Shown here: in pieces, positions 16,923 to 27,080 of the stretch
How positions within the stretch are numbered: the stretch's first letter is position 1
Layout: the number at the start of each line of letters is the position of its first letter
Assembly (NCBI RefSeq): GCF_001592945.1
Contig: NZ_LRPB01000047.1
Span: 124,001-188,000, forward strand
Length of the DNA: 64,000 bases
Source: Roseivirga seohaensis
Lineage (GTDB): Bacteria > Bacteroidota > Bacteroidia > Cytophagales > Cyclobacteriaceae
Direction: 5' to 3'
The notes under the pieces: model-generated
Seen by the model: the letters and a program-made list of their open reading frames with translations, nothing else
The model's database searches: none
Told to the model about the DNA's origin: nothing
Position numbers and translations under genes: made by a program

Positions 16923-17885
16923 ATGAACAACAAGGAAATCGACCAAGGGATATTAGATAGAATTAAAAAACTTGAAGCCAAATACGAAGCAATGGGGCAA
17001 GATATGGCTTCATACCTTGATGGTTTGCTACACGCTGATTACCTCAAATATTGGGAATACATTAATTTAGAGTCGCTTTTGGCGCTTCAACATCCCAAAA
17101 CACATTTTCCTGATGAAATGATTTTCATTGTTTATCATCAGTCTACAGAGCTGTATTTCAAACTGATTCTGTGGGAAATGAAACAAATGCAATCGGCTGA
17201 ACATCCAAACCTTGAATTTTTCACGGCCCGAGTAAAGCGTATTAATAACTACTTCGAACACCTTTGTCATTCTTTTTCCATCATGATTCAAGGCATGGAA
17301 AAGGAGCAATTTTTACAGTTCAGAATGTCGCTTTTGCCAGCCTCGGGTTTTCAATCGGCTCAATACCGCATGATTGAAATTGCATCTACAGACATGATTA
17401 ACCTGGTAAATCATGAAAAGCGCGATGACTTCGATCCTTATGCTTCAATCGAAGAGCTTTATGATTCTATTTACTGGAAGACAGGAGCAACCGAACTAAA
17501 AACAGGCAAAAAAACTTTGACCTTGGATCAGTTTGAAGCTAAATATTCTAAAGATTTTGTTCAGTTGGCCAATGAGGTAAAGTCTACTAATTTAAACCAA
17601 CTCTATAGCCGTTTTTATAAAGAATTAGAAGGAACGGAAGAGCTTGTTGCCGAACTGAAACGTTACGATTTGCTCGCCAATGTTGATTGGCCTTTGGTGC
17701 ATTATAAGTCGGCCGTTCGTTATTTGCAGCGTAATCCAGAAGATATTAAAGCTACGGGGGGGACTAATTGGCAGAAGTATTTACCGCCAAGATTCCAGAA
17801 AGTGATGTTCTTTCCTGAATTATGGAATGAAGAAGAACAGAATGAGTGGGGCAAGCATTGGGTAGATCAGAATGTTCTGAACTAA
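16923..17885 (+). CDS. kynA: Tryptophan 2,3-dioxygenase
   Basis: Haem enzyme of 320 residues that opens the indole ring of tryptophan to N-formylkynurenine. Visible signatures are YWEYINLESLLALQHPKTHFPDEMIFIVYHQSTELYFKLIL, with the distal His in YHQ, then FRMSLLPASGFQSAQYRMIE. The proximal haem His lies in LVHYKSAVRYL. Length is in the usual range for bacterial TDO. It is transcribed away from a glutaryl-CoA dehydrogenase gene. A terminator follows the stop codon, so it is a single-gene unit. The kynurenine-processing genes themselves are not in this window. Confidence 0.92.
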   Translation: MNNKEIDQGILDRIKKLEAKYEAMGQDMASYLDGLLHADYLKYWEYINLESLLALQHPKTHFPDEMIFIVYHQSTELYFKLILWEMKQMQSAEHPNLEFFTARVKRINNYFEHLCHSFSIMIQGMEKEQFLQFRMSLLPASGFQSAQYRMIEIASTDMINLVNHEKRDDFDPYASIEELYDSIYWKTGATELKTGKKTLTLDQFEAKYSKDFVQLANEVKSTNLNQLYSRFYKELEGTEELVAELKRYDLLANVDWPLVHYKSAVRYLQRNPEDIKATGGTNWQKYLPPRFQKVMFFPELWNEEEQNEWGKHWVDQNVLN

Positions 17886-17913
17886 TCCGACTTTATAACA
17901 AAAGATATTATTG

Positions 17914-17940
17914 ACCTCTAGAGAAATCTGGAGGTTTTTT
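17914..17940 (+). terminator. kynA terminator
   Basis: Stem ACCTCTAGA / TCTGGAGGT (17914-17922 and 17927-17935, one G-U pair) with the loop GAAA, followed by six T. Confidence 0.85.
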
Positions 17941-17983
17941 GTTTTATAGGCTATAAATGCTATAACCATGTGAAGTAGTTGTA

Positions 17984-18179
17984 TGCACAATGCTTTTCAT
18001 CCTGACCCCGAGCGTTTCGGGGGAAGGAACTAAGAATTGTTTGCGAAAATGGATTTAGATCCTTCGTTTCACTCAGGAAAAGAAATCGGTAAGTATACTT
18101 CAGATGTTTACTATACATTTTAAAGAGAGTTATATTTTATCCTATAAACCAATTGTGTGCACACTGCTTTTCATCCTGA
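17984..18179. repeat. Direct repeats in the kynA-katG gap
   Basis: The gap 17886-18311 holds two copies of TGCACAnTGCTTTTCATCCTGA, at 17984-18005 and 18158-18179, each followed by AAGGAACTAA. The inside of each is different: an GCGTTTCGGGG-containing arm in the first, AGTGGCAGCG in the second. Related TCATCCTGA/TCAGGA pieces occur at 7841-7859 and 21928-21948. Apart from these and the katG operator the gap holds no gene. Confidence 0.7.
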
Positions 18180-18214
18180 GTGGCAGCGAAGGAACTAAAG
18201 CACAATCTTAGCTC

Positions 18215-18235
18215 GATATAGTCTTTGTCTATATC
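18215..18235 (+). promoter_or_regulatory. OxyR-like operator upstream of katG
   Basis: Perfect inverted repeat GATATAG-N7-CTATATC, containing the ATAG-N7-CTAT half of the OxyR consensus, 76 bases upstream of the katG start codon. OxyR is a LysR-type peroxide sensor that controls katG in many bacteria, including some Bacteroidota. The full OxyR site has two such dyads; only one is clear here. The match is seen in the sequence, while the regulator is inferred. Confidence 0.55.
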
Positions 18236-18299
18236 TTCATAAAAACTATAAATAAAAATTATCTAAAGGGTTTTCTTAAATTGTATTCGTTAACAATAA

Positions 18300-20525
<2,226 letters not shown>

Positions 20526-20558
20526 TTTAAAGGGTGAAATACCCAGAGTAAATACTGA

Positions 20559-20590
20559 AAGGTGGTTCTGCAAAGGAACCACCTTTTTTG
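20559..20590 (+). terminator. katG terminator
   Basis: Perfect ten-pair stem AAGGTGGTTC / GAACCACCTT (20559-20568 and 20576-20585) with a seven-base loop, followed by TTTTTTG and a further T run. Confidence 0.92.
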
Positions 20591-20637
20591 TTTTTTGAAG
20601 GAAATTAGGTGATGAATTTATGCTGTGTAGATAGGTC

Positions 20638-20690
20638 AGAGTTCTTGATTATAAATCGTCACAGGTACGGAGAACCTGCGACAGGGAGTT
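20638..20690. repeat. Dispersed repeat, copy 2
   Basis: Second copy of the element at 14472-14525. Its last bases overlap the stop codon of the ParE-like toxin gene, so the repeat borders that module directly. Confidence 0.75.
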
Positions 20691-20976
20691 AGTTCTTTAT
20701 CCCGTCTTCAAGTTTTACGAGGGCAAACACAGAAGTTAAGTTGGCATTTATATCGACTTTATAAACGATTGTATAACCTTTAAAAGTCATATCCCTTATT
20801 TCGTCTCTATCAAAGTAGATTGATTTTTTATACTTAAATGGCTGATTCGTTAGTTGTTTACATCTATCAAGAATGTCTGTTTTAAATTTGCGGGCTGCTT
20901 TTGGCTTGTCTGCTGCAATGTAGTCTACTTGCTTATTGAGTTTTTTGACGAAGGAGTCGCGAAATTCAATTTTCAT
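20689..20976 (-). CDS. ParE/RelE-superfamily toxin
   Basis: Protein of 95 residues with the ParE/RelE layout: an N-terminal helix pair (FRDSFVKKLNKQVDYIAADKPKAARKFKTDILDRCKQLTNQPFKY) followed by a strand sheet (IYFDRDEIRDMTFKGYTIVYKVD, TSVFALVKLE). The FKGYTIVYKVD strand is typical of ParE-like members. It overlaps its upstream partner by 11 bases, the usual arrangement of antitoxin first, toxin second. Whether it attacks gyrase or mRNA cannot be read from the sequence. Confidence 0.75.
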   Translation of the reverse strand: MKIEFRDSFVKKLNKQVDYIAADKPKAARKFKTDILDRCKQLTNQPFKYKKSIYFDRDEIRDMTFKGYTIVYKVDINANLTSVFALVKLEDGIKN

Positions 20977-21199
20977 ATTTGCGAATAGAATTTTCTAATA
21001 AGTTGTCTACTTCTTCGATAGAGTAAGCCTTGGATTCTCCAGATTCAAGCCTTTTAAGCTCGTTTTGGACATAGCGTTTGTCAGTCTCAAACGTGCCTTC
21101 AGCGTCAAGGATCTGAAGATCTTCCTTCTTAAATTGACTGAGTAGCCAAAGAACTTTGTCAAGAATTTTGTCGCTGACTTTGAGTTTTAATGTTGCCAT
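20966..21199 (-). CDS. Antitoxin of the ParE-like pair
   Basis: Protein of 77 residues with a short N-terminal strand (MATLKLKVSDKILDKV) and a C-terminal region typical of antitoxins that wrap their toxin: KRLESGESKAYSIEEVDNLLENSI. The SxSIEEVDxLLE phrase is common among partners of ParE/RelE-type toxins in Bacteroidota. No clear DNA-binding fold is visible, so autoregulation is not assumed. The 184 bases upstream to the next gene hold no further feature I recognise. Confidence 0.7.
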   Translation of the reverse strand: MATLKLKVSDKILDKVLWLLSQFKKEDLQILDAEGTFETDKRYVQNELKRLESGESKAYSIEEVDNLLENSIRKYEN

Positions 21200-21383
21200 A
21201 AACCAAAGATAAGGTATTTGTGTTTCTTTTTTAATTGACTCCTGTATGATTATAGAAGAGAGTTAGTAAGTTTTTGTTAAACGAGTACTCGCTAGGTTGA
21301 CCTGAATGGATCTTTTTGATAAACATGGAGAAGATGGTGTTAGCTTGATTTATTTTGAGTGAATGACACTACGGATGAACCAC

Positions 21384-21749
21384 TTAGGCAACCCTCAATA
21401 TCTTCTCCATCTTGCGGCCTTTGGCTAATTCATCTACCAGTTTATCTAAATACCTAACTTGTTGTGTCAATCGGTTTTCAATGTCTTCGATTCGATAACC
21501 ACAGATTACACCAGTAATAAGTGGAGCATTAGGGTTTAACGCAGCCTTTTGAAAGAACTCTTCGAAAGTTGCTTTTTTGTCAATGAGTGCTTGTAGTTGC
21601 TTTTTGTCATAGCCGGTTAACCACTCTATTACTTCGTGCAACTCCTCTATTGTTCGTCCTTTCTTCTCAACTTTTGTAACATAATGTGGGTAAACCGAGG
21701 CGAATGACATTTTCGCAATACGCTCATCGTGGTGGCTTGTGTCGGTCAT
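21384..21749 (-). CDS. DUF2200 family protein
   Basis: Protein of 121 residues that matches the DUF2200 family closely over its full length: [87 protein letters not shown]. The family is small, soluble and uncharacterised. The gene is alone and reads leftward. The family call comes from recalled sequence patterns. Confidence 0.8.
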   Translation of the reverse strand: MTDTSHHDERIAKMSFASVYPHYVTKVEKKGRTIEELHEVIEWLTGYDKKQLQALIDKKATFEEFFQKAALNPNAPLITGVICGYRIEDIENRLTQQVRYLDKLVDELAKGRKMEKILRVA

Positions 21750-21927
21750 GTGTTGTACTTTAGGGTTTGTATCTCAAGTTAATCAAACTCTTTATATAAA
21801 ATGAATCTGACTAAAACTTCAATAATAACCTAAAATGAATTGATTTCTGAAGTGGTTACAATTACCCGTCCCTCTTCTCCATAGCTTCGGAGAGAATGAC
21901 GCTCCGATTAGGTCTTTTTGGACAGTC

Positions 21928-21948
21928 ATCCTGAGTCTGACTCAGGAT
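21928..21948. repeat. 21-base inverted repeat
   Basis: Perfect inverted repeat ATCCTGAGTC-t-GACTCAGGAT in the 236-base gap 21750-21985. The gap also carries a CTCTTCTCC-AT-...GGAGAGAATGACG hairpin, akin to the CAATGACGG elements elsewhere. No gene is seen in the gap. With no T run and a position downstream of two genes, it may act as a weak terminator or be an extragenic palindrome. Confidence 0.6.
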
Positions 21949-21985
21949 CCGTTTGCTTTTACCATAAAACAGCAGAGGCTAAAAG

Positions 21986-22681
21986 CTACCCCTTCTTTCC
22001 ACTCACCAAACCCTTGGTAAATTTGGCGAAGTCTTTAAAGCCCTCTTTGGTGAACACAGATTTGATTACTTCCCAGCGGGTGATGGGATTTGCGGGAGTA
22101 GGTTTTGGTGCTTTGTTTTCTGCTTTAGGCAGCGGATTGGTCTTGGTTGGGTCGTAGCCCACAAGATCGTTTGACCGATCAAAACTTTGTTTTGCTTGGT
22201 CTTTATAGCCTAATTTTTCTTCTACCAAACCTTTGTTGTTCAAAGCAATGGCATCTTCTGGGTCTAGTTCAATGGCCTTTTCATAATCGGCAATGGCGCC
22301 TTCTAAGTCACCCGTTCTGTCTTTAAAAAAGGCACGGCTAGAGTAACGATAAGGATTGGTAGGCTCAAGTTGGAGTGCTTTCTCAAAATGAAATAAGGCC
22401 AATTCATTTTTGTCATTGAGGTGGAGGGCAACGGCATAGTCGCCAATAAAAGAAGCATGGGTAGGGAAGAGTACGGTCAGTTTTTCGAAGTCGGCTAAAG
22501 CAGCCTCTAATTGGCCAATTCTAGAAAGGGCTCTGGCGCGGTTGTGCAAACCTGTGGTATGGTTCGGTTCTTTTTCCAGTGCTTTATTAAAGCACTTTAC
22601 GCCTTCTTCAAACTTTGCATTCTCGCAGTGTTTAACTCCTTCTTCAATCCACTTTTCAACCATTTCTCTCATTTTGTGCAA
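21986..22681 (-). CDS. TPR-repeat protein
   Basis: Protein of 231 residues with about five tetratricopeptide repeats between residues 5 and 180 (for example FEEGVKCFNKALEKEPNHTTGLHNRARALSRIG and LEGAIADYEKAIELDPEDAIALNNKGLVEEKLG). The C-terminal 50 residues (PLPKAENKAPKPTPANPITRWEVIKSVFTKEGFKDFAKFTKG) are proline-rich then helical. There is no signal peptide, so it is likely cytoplasmic and acts as a protein-binding scaffold. Its partner is unknown. Confidence 0.75.
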   Translation of the reverse strand: MHKMREMVEKWIEEGVKHCENAKFEEGVKCFNKALEKEPNHTTGLHNRARALSRIGQLEAALADFEKLTVLFPTHASFIGDYAVALHLNDKNELALFHFEKALQLEPTNPYRYSSRAFFKDRTGDLEGAIADYEKAIELDPEDAIALNNKGLVEEKLGYKDQAKQSFDRSNDLVGYDPTKTNPLPKAENKAPKPTPANPITRWEVIKSVFTKEGFKDFAKFTKGLVSGKKG

Positions 22682-22691
22682 ATATAATCAG

Positions 22692-22856
22692 TCAACCCAA
22701 GCATTCCCCAAATTGATTCCATTGTTCACTAGTTTTTCCTTTTTCAGCCTGCTTTTCATACTCTTTCTTAGAGATGATTGGAATATTTAGATTTGTGGCC
22801 ATGGCTTGCCATTTATTTCTAAAACCAGTGAACAGATACTTGCTTTTGTATATGCT
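22692..22856 (-). pseudogene. Possible remnant of a BRCT-like domain protein
   Basis: The minus-strand frame reads SKYLFTGFRNKWQAMATNLNIPIISKKEYEK and ends 36 residues after the internal Met, at 22692. The FTGF...A.NLNIPIISKKEYE pattern resembles the second half of a BRCT domain, where a late-strand NxxIPIISxxEY motif is common. Upstream the frame runs into the holA start region, so no complete protein fits. Most likely it is a 5'-truncated gene fragment, though a very short expressed protein cannot be excluded. The similarity is my pattern judgement only. Confidence 0.35.
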
Positions 22857-22897
22857 AAAACGGAATGCGAATTGTATATTCGTGACAAATTGATTCC

Positions 22898-23920
22898 ATG
22901 AGTTTGCATCCTGATCAGGTCTTACAATCATTAAAATCCGGTGACTTCAAACCCGTCTATTTTTTGCAGGGCGAAGAACCTTTTTACATCGATCAAATCT
23001 TAGATTATATCGAGGACAACTGTCTTCAAGAAGCTGAAAAAGGCTTTAATCAAACCATTCTTTACGGTAAGGATGTGAGTATGGCCGAGGTGCTGACCCA
23101 CGCCCGTAGGTTTCCTATGATGGCCGAAAGGCAAGTGGTGATTGTAAAAGAGGCCAAGGATATTCAGGATTTGAATAAAGAAGACGGCCAAAAGTTATTG
23201 ATTCAATATTTAGAAAAACCTGTGCCCAGTACAGTATTGGTTTTTGGACATAAGCATAAGAAAGTAGACGGCAGACGGCCTTTGGCCAAAGCCTTGAAAG
23301 ATAAATCGGTGTTGGTAACCACTACACCCTTAAGAGATTACGAGTTACCTGCTTGGATTGATAAGTATGTGAAGTCTCAGGGCTACAGCATCAATCAAAA
23401 TTCGGTGCAAATGCTGGCTGAATATATTGGAACGAACCTGGAAAGGCTTTCCAATGAAATTAGCAAAGTGATAGTGAACCTCGGTGAAGGAAAAGCCATT
23501 AACGAAGACCTGATTCAGAAGTACGTTGGGATTAGTAAAGAGTACAATGTTTTTGAATTGCAAAAGGCCATTTCGCAGCGCGATATATTAAAGGCCAATA
23601 AGATGGTGAATTATTTTGCGGCTAATTCAAAAGCCAATCCTATTATACCAATGATAGCGGCTTTGTATTCGTATTATGCAAAATTGTTGATTCTTCATGG
23701 AAGTAAAGACCAGTCGGATAAAGGCTTGGCGTCTGCTATGGGTACAAACCCTTTCTTTGTAAAAGAGTATAAGCTTGCTGCACGAAATTACCCCGTAGGT
23801 AAGGTAATGCAAAATATGAGCATTCTTCGCGAAGCAGATTTAAGGAGTAAGGGAGTAGGAGCCGGCAGTATGTCGGACGGAGATATTTTTAAGGAATTGG
23901 TGTATCGGTTGATGCATTAA
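22898..23920 (+). CDS. holA: DNA polymerase III delta subunit
   Basis: Protein of 340 residues, the clamp-loader subunit that opens the beta sliding clamp. The N terminus FKPVYFLQGEEPFYIDQILDYIE is the usual HolA start. The region RRFPMMAERQVVIVKEAKD and the central IDKYVKSQGYSINQNSVQMLAEYIGTNLERLSNEISKV are characteristic of HolA. It ends with FKELVYRLM. No Walker A lysine motif is expected, because delta is a degenerate AAA protein. The gene is preceded by the suspected gene fragment and followed 96 bases later by the TPR operon. Confidence 0.9.
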   Translation: MSLHPDQVLQSLKSGDFKPVYFLQGEEPFYIDQILDYIEDNCLQEAEKGFNQTILYGKDVSMAEVLTHARRFPMMAERQVVIVKEAKDIQDLNKEDGQKLLIQYLEKPVPSTVLVFGHKHKKVDGRRPLAKALKDKSVLVTTTPLRDYELPAWIDKYVKSQGYSINQNSVQMLAEYIGTNLERLSNEISKVIVNLGEGKAINEDLIQKYVGISKEYNVFELQKAISQRDILKANKMVNYFAANSKANPIIPMIAALYSYYAKLLILHGSKDQSDKGLASAMGTNPFFVKEYKLAARNYPVGKVMQNMSILREADLRSKGVGAGSMSDGDIFKELVYRLMH

Positions 23921-24016
23921 TAAATAGGTTGAAGAAATTATTCATGGTGGTAATTGTTCAACAGCAATATTCATAAGAGATTAGAGTTTAGATAAAGAGT
24001 GAACAAACAGAGATAA

Positions 24017-27000
24017 ATGAAGCACAAAATTCTTTTGATCGCCACACTGTTCTGTCTTCACGGGTCATTAAACGCACAAAATACACTACATCCATCTAAC
24101 CCGAATATTTATTTTTCTTCGGGACTAGAACTTTTGGAGATGGAGAAGTATAGCGCAGCCCGTGATCAGTTTGAGCGATACTTGGCCGAAGGCGATGACG
24201 AAATTAAAAAGGCAGATGCCGAATACTATATGGCATTTTGCGCCCTCAACCTCGATAATGGCGATGGGGCACAATTGATATCACAATTTGTAAGAAACAG
24301 ACCTAATCACCCAAAGGCGGCAAAAGCCTATTATAATTTAGGGGTAGTGAGTTTTAAAAATGGTGATTTTACTACTGCCGAAAGATATTTTAAACTGGTA
24401 AATCCTTCCGCCCTAAACGGGGAAGAAAGGGTAGAAACCAATTTTAAAATTGCCTATTCGCTGTATGCCTTAAGGCGATACGAGGAATCTGTTCCTTATT
24501 TCGATAAAGCCAAACGGAGTAAAGGGCCTTACTTTGCAGATGCTAATTACTATGCTGGTTATTTGGCTTATGCTTATAAAGAGTACGATAAGGCTTTAGT
24601 GGATCTGAAAAATGCTGGAACAACTGAAAAGTATAAAAACAGGGTGCCAATTATGGTGGCCAGTGCTTATTATCAGCAGAAGCGCTATGGAGAATTGGTG
24701 CAATATGCTTCACAGTTTAAAACAGCAATAGCCGAAAATAGAAAGCTAGATTATCTGTATCAGATTTATCAGATAACCGCTGAGTCTTACTATAATCAAG
24801 GACAGTATAAAGAGAGTTTAGAGTATTATGATTTGTACAGCCAGTTGGCGCAGCAAAACGTAACACAAGAGACATTGTACAGAATGGGCTTTGCTTATTA
24901 CAGCACAGGTCAGGCTGAAGAATCCATTGAGCAGTTTAAGAAAGTGGCGCTCAATAGCGATACGCTTGCCCAAAACGCTTCTTATTATTTAGGAAGGCTT
25001 TATGTAGAACAAGAAAATTTCCTTTTTGCCATCGCTGCTTTCGATAAAGCGGCAAGTTTAGGTTTCAATAAAGAAATTCAGGAAGAGGCTGCTTTCAATT
25101 CGGCCAAAGTGAATTTTCAAGCTGGCAAATACTCTCAGTCTATTATTGCCTTGGACAAGTTTATGAGAAATTATCCGACCAGTGATTACATTCCTGAGGC
25201 GAACAATTTGTTGAGCGAAGCCTTTTTGAATACGAATGATTACTCGAGGGCGATTACTTTTATTGAAAGAATTGAAAATAAATCTGACCGATTAAAAGAA
25301 GCCTATCAAAAAGTGACCTTCTTTAAAGGAACCGAGTTTTACAATGCCAGAAAGTATGACAATGCAGTGCAGTTGTTCGATAAGTCATTACAATATCCAA
25401 TTGATAAGGATTTGGCCACTGCCACTTACTTCTGGAAAGGAGAGGCCTTTGCCACTGCTCGTAATTATCCTCAAGCGATTGCTTCTTATAAGAAGGTAAT
25501 TACTTCAGGAAGTAGAAATTCAGAATATTTGGTGAAGGCTAATTATGGTTTGGGCTACGCTTACTATAATGGTAAATCATATACTGAGGCCAGAACTTAC
25601 TTTAAGCGTTATGTAGATGCCCTTGAAAATGCACGAGATAAACAAAATTATAACGATGCGTTGATTAGGCTTGCCGACTGCTATTATGTAGATAAGGAAT
25701 ATGCCAGTGCGATTACATATTATGATAAAGCTATTGGCACAAATAACCCCAATATCGATTATGCTTATTTCCAGAAAGGAGTAGTATATGACTTTGAAGG
25801 AAAGCCATCAGAGGCCATTGCTAGCTTAGATGTGGTAATCAATCGTTTTGCTGATTCGCGTTATTACGACGATGCCATTTATAAAAAAGCGCAAATTCAG
25901 TTGGAAGACCGTCAGTTCAGAAATTCGATTCAGGGTTTTAATCGAATTATTGACAGATTAAGTCAAAGCCCATTTATTCCTTATGCTTATGAAAGCCGAG
26001 CTTTGGCCTACTTTAATTTAGAAGATTACGATCAGGCAGAGCGTGACTACAAAACCATTTTGGACAATTATATCACCAGTTCGGTTTCTAATTCGGCCTT
26101 GCTTGGTTTGCAGAATACTCTAAAGCTTCAGAATAAAACTATTCAGTTCGATCAATATTTGGCACGTTATAAAAGTGCTCACCCTGAAAATCAGGCCTTG
26201 GAGAACATAGAATTTGAATCGGCCAAAAACTTATTCTTTGGGCAAGAATACAGTGCTGCCATTGGTGCTTTAGAAGATTACAGAAAGAATTACCCTAACA
26301 GTGGTTTAGTGCACGAAGCCAAATATTACCAGGCCGAAAGCTATTACCGTTTGAGCGATACTGAAAAAGCTTTGGAGATGTTCTATGAAATTAATCGTGA
26401 CAGTAAAATCACTGGAATGGATCGTGTATTCGAACGCATTGGCGAATTGCAATTGAAGGCAGGTGACTTTAAGGAAGCAACCAACTTTTATGGTCAGCTA
26501 GAAAAGGTAGCCAAAAGCAAAAGGCAAGAAAACGATGCTTGGTTAGGTTTGTTAGAAGCCCACTATCAATTGAGTGAATATGCTCAAATGCGAATTTATG
26601 CTAAGAATATCATTACTAAAGGGGCTGTTACGCAAGAAGCCACCGATAAAGCACAGCTTTATTTAGGTAAAGCGGCCTATGCAGAAGGTAATTTTGATGA
26701 AGCCATTGATCAGTTTTTGACCACCCTGAATACAGCTAAAAACCAATATGGAGCCGAAGCACAATTTATGGTGGGTAAAATTTTCTATCAACAAAAGCAA
26801 TATCAACAGTCGTTGAATACGCTTTTTGAGATGAACGAGAACTTCTCGGCCTATGATGAATGGCTGGGTAAGGCTTTCTTGTTGATTGCCGATAACTATA
26901 TTGCTTTGAATGAGATTTTCCAAGCAAAAGCTACGGTGAATTCAATCATTCAATATTCTCAATTAGACAATATTAAAGAAGATGCAAGAGCCAAGCTGAA

Positions 27001-27079
27001 ACAGATAGAGAAGTTGGAAGCAGAGGCGCCATCGCAAGAAGAAGTAAATGCAGACACCACAAGAAAAGGAGGGAATTAA
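24017..27079 (+). CDS. Large TPR-repeat periplasmic protein
   Basis: Protein of 1020 residues with a signal peptide ending at LNAQN and more than a dozen tetratricopeptide repeats over nearly its full length, as in YSAARDQFERYLAEGDDEIKKADAEYYMAFCALN and YTEARTYFKRYVDA. It therefore sits in the periplasm or at the outer membrane. Its C terminus ends in a short charged tail. It begins a chain with an outer-membrane barrel protein (one base downstream) and a Tol/ExbB-like motor. This suggests it helps assemble or hold proteins for that envelope machine, similar to the YbgF/CpoB TPR protein of Tol operons. Specific partners are unknown. Confidence 0.8.
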   Translation: MKHKILLIATLFCLHGSLNAQNTLHPSNPNIYFSSGLELLEMEKYSAARDQFERYLAEGDDEIKKADAEYYMAFCALNLDNGDGAQLISQFVRNRPNHPKAAKAYYNLGVVSFKNGDFTTAERYFKLVNPSALNGEERVETNFKIAYSLYALRRYEESVPYFDKAKRSKGPYFADANYYAGYLAYAYKEYDKALVDLKNAGTTEKYKNRVPIMVASAYYQQKRYGELVQYASQFKTAIAENRKLDYLYQIYQITAESYYNQGQYKESLEYYDLYSQLAQQNVTQETLYRMGFAYYSTGQAEESIEQFKKVALNSDTLAQNASYYLGRLYVEQENFLFAIAAFDKAASLGFNKEIQEEAAFNSAKVNFQAGKYSQSIIALDKFMRNYPTSDYIPEANNLLSEAFLNTNDYSRAITFIERIENKSDRLKEAYQKVTFFKGTEFYNARKYDNAVQLFDKSLQYPIDKDLATATYFWKGEAFATARNYPQAIASYKKVITSGSRNSEYLVKANYGLGYAYYNGKSYTEARTYFKRYVDALENARDKQNYNDALIRLADCYYVDKEYASAITYYDKAIGTNNPNIDYAYFQKGVVYDFEGKPSEAIASLDVVINRFADSRYYDDAIYKKAQIQLEDRQFRNSIQGFNRIIDRLSQSPFIPYAYESRALAYFNLEDYDQAERDYKTILDNYITSSVSNSALLGLQNTLKLQNKTIQFDQYLARYKSAHPENQALENIEFESAKNLFFGQEYSAAIGALEDYRKNYPNSGLVHEAKYYQAESYYRLSDTEKALEMFYEINRDSKITGMDRVFERIGELQLKAGDFKEATNFYGQLEKVAKSKRQENDAWLGLLEAHYQLSEYAQMRIYAKNIITKGAVTQEATDKAQLYLGKAAYAEGNFDEAIDQFLTTLNTAKNQYGAEAQFMVGKIFYQQKQYQQSLNTLFEMNENFSAYDEWLGKAFLLIADNYIALNEIFQAKATVNSIIQYSQLDNIKEDARAKLKQIEKLEAEAPSQEEVNADTTRKGGN

Positions 27080-27080
27080 G

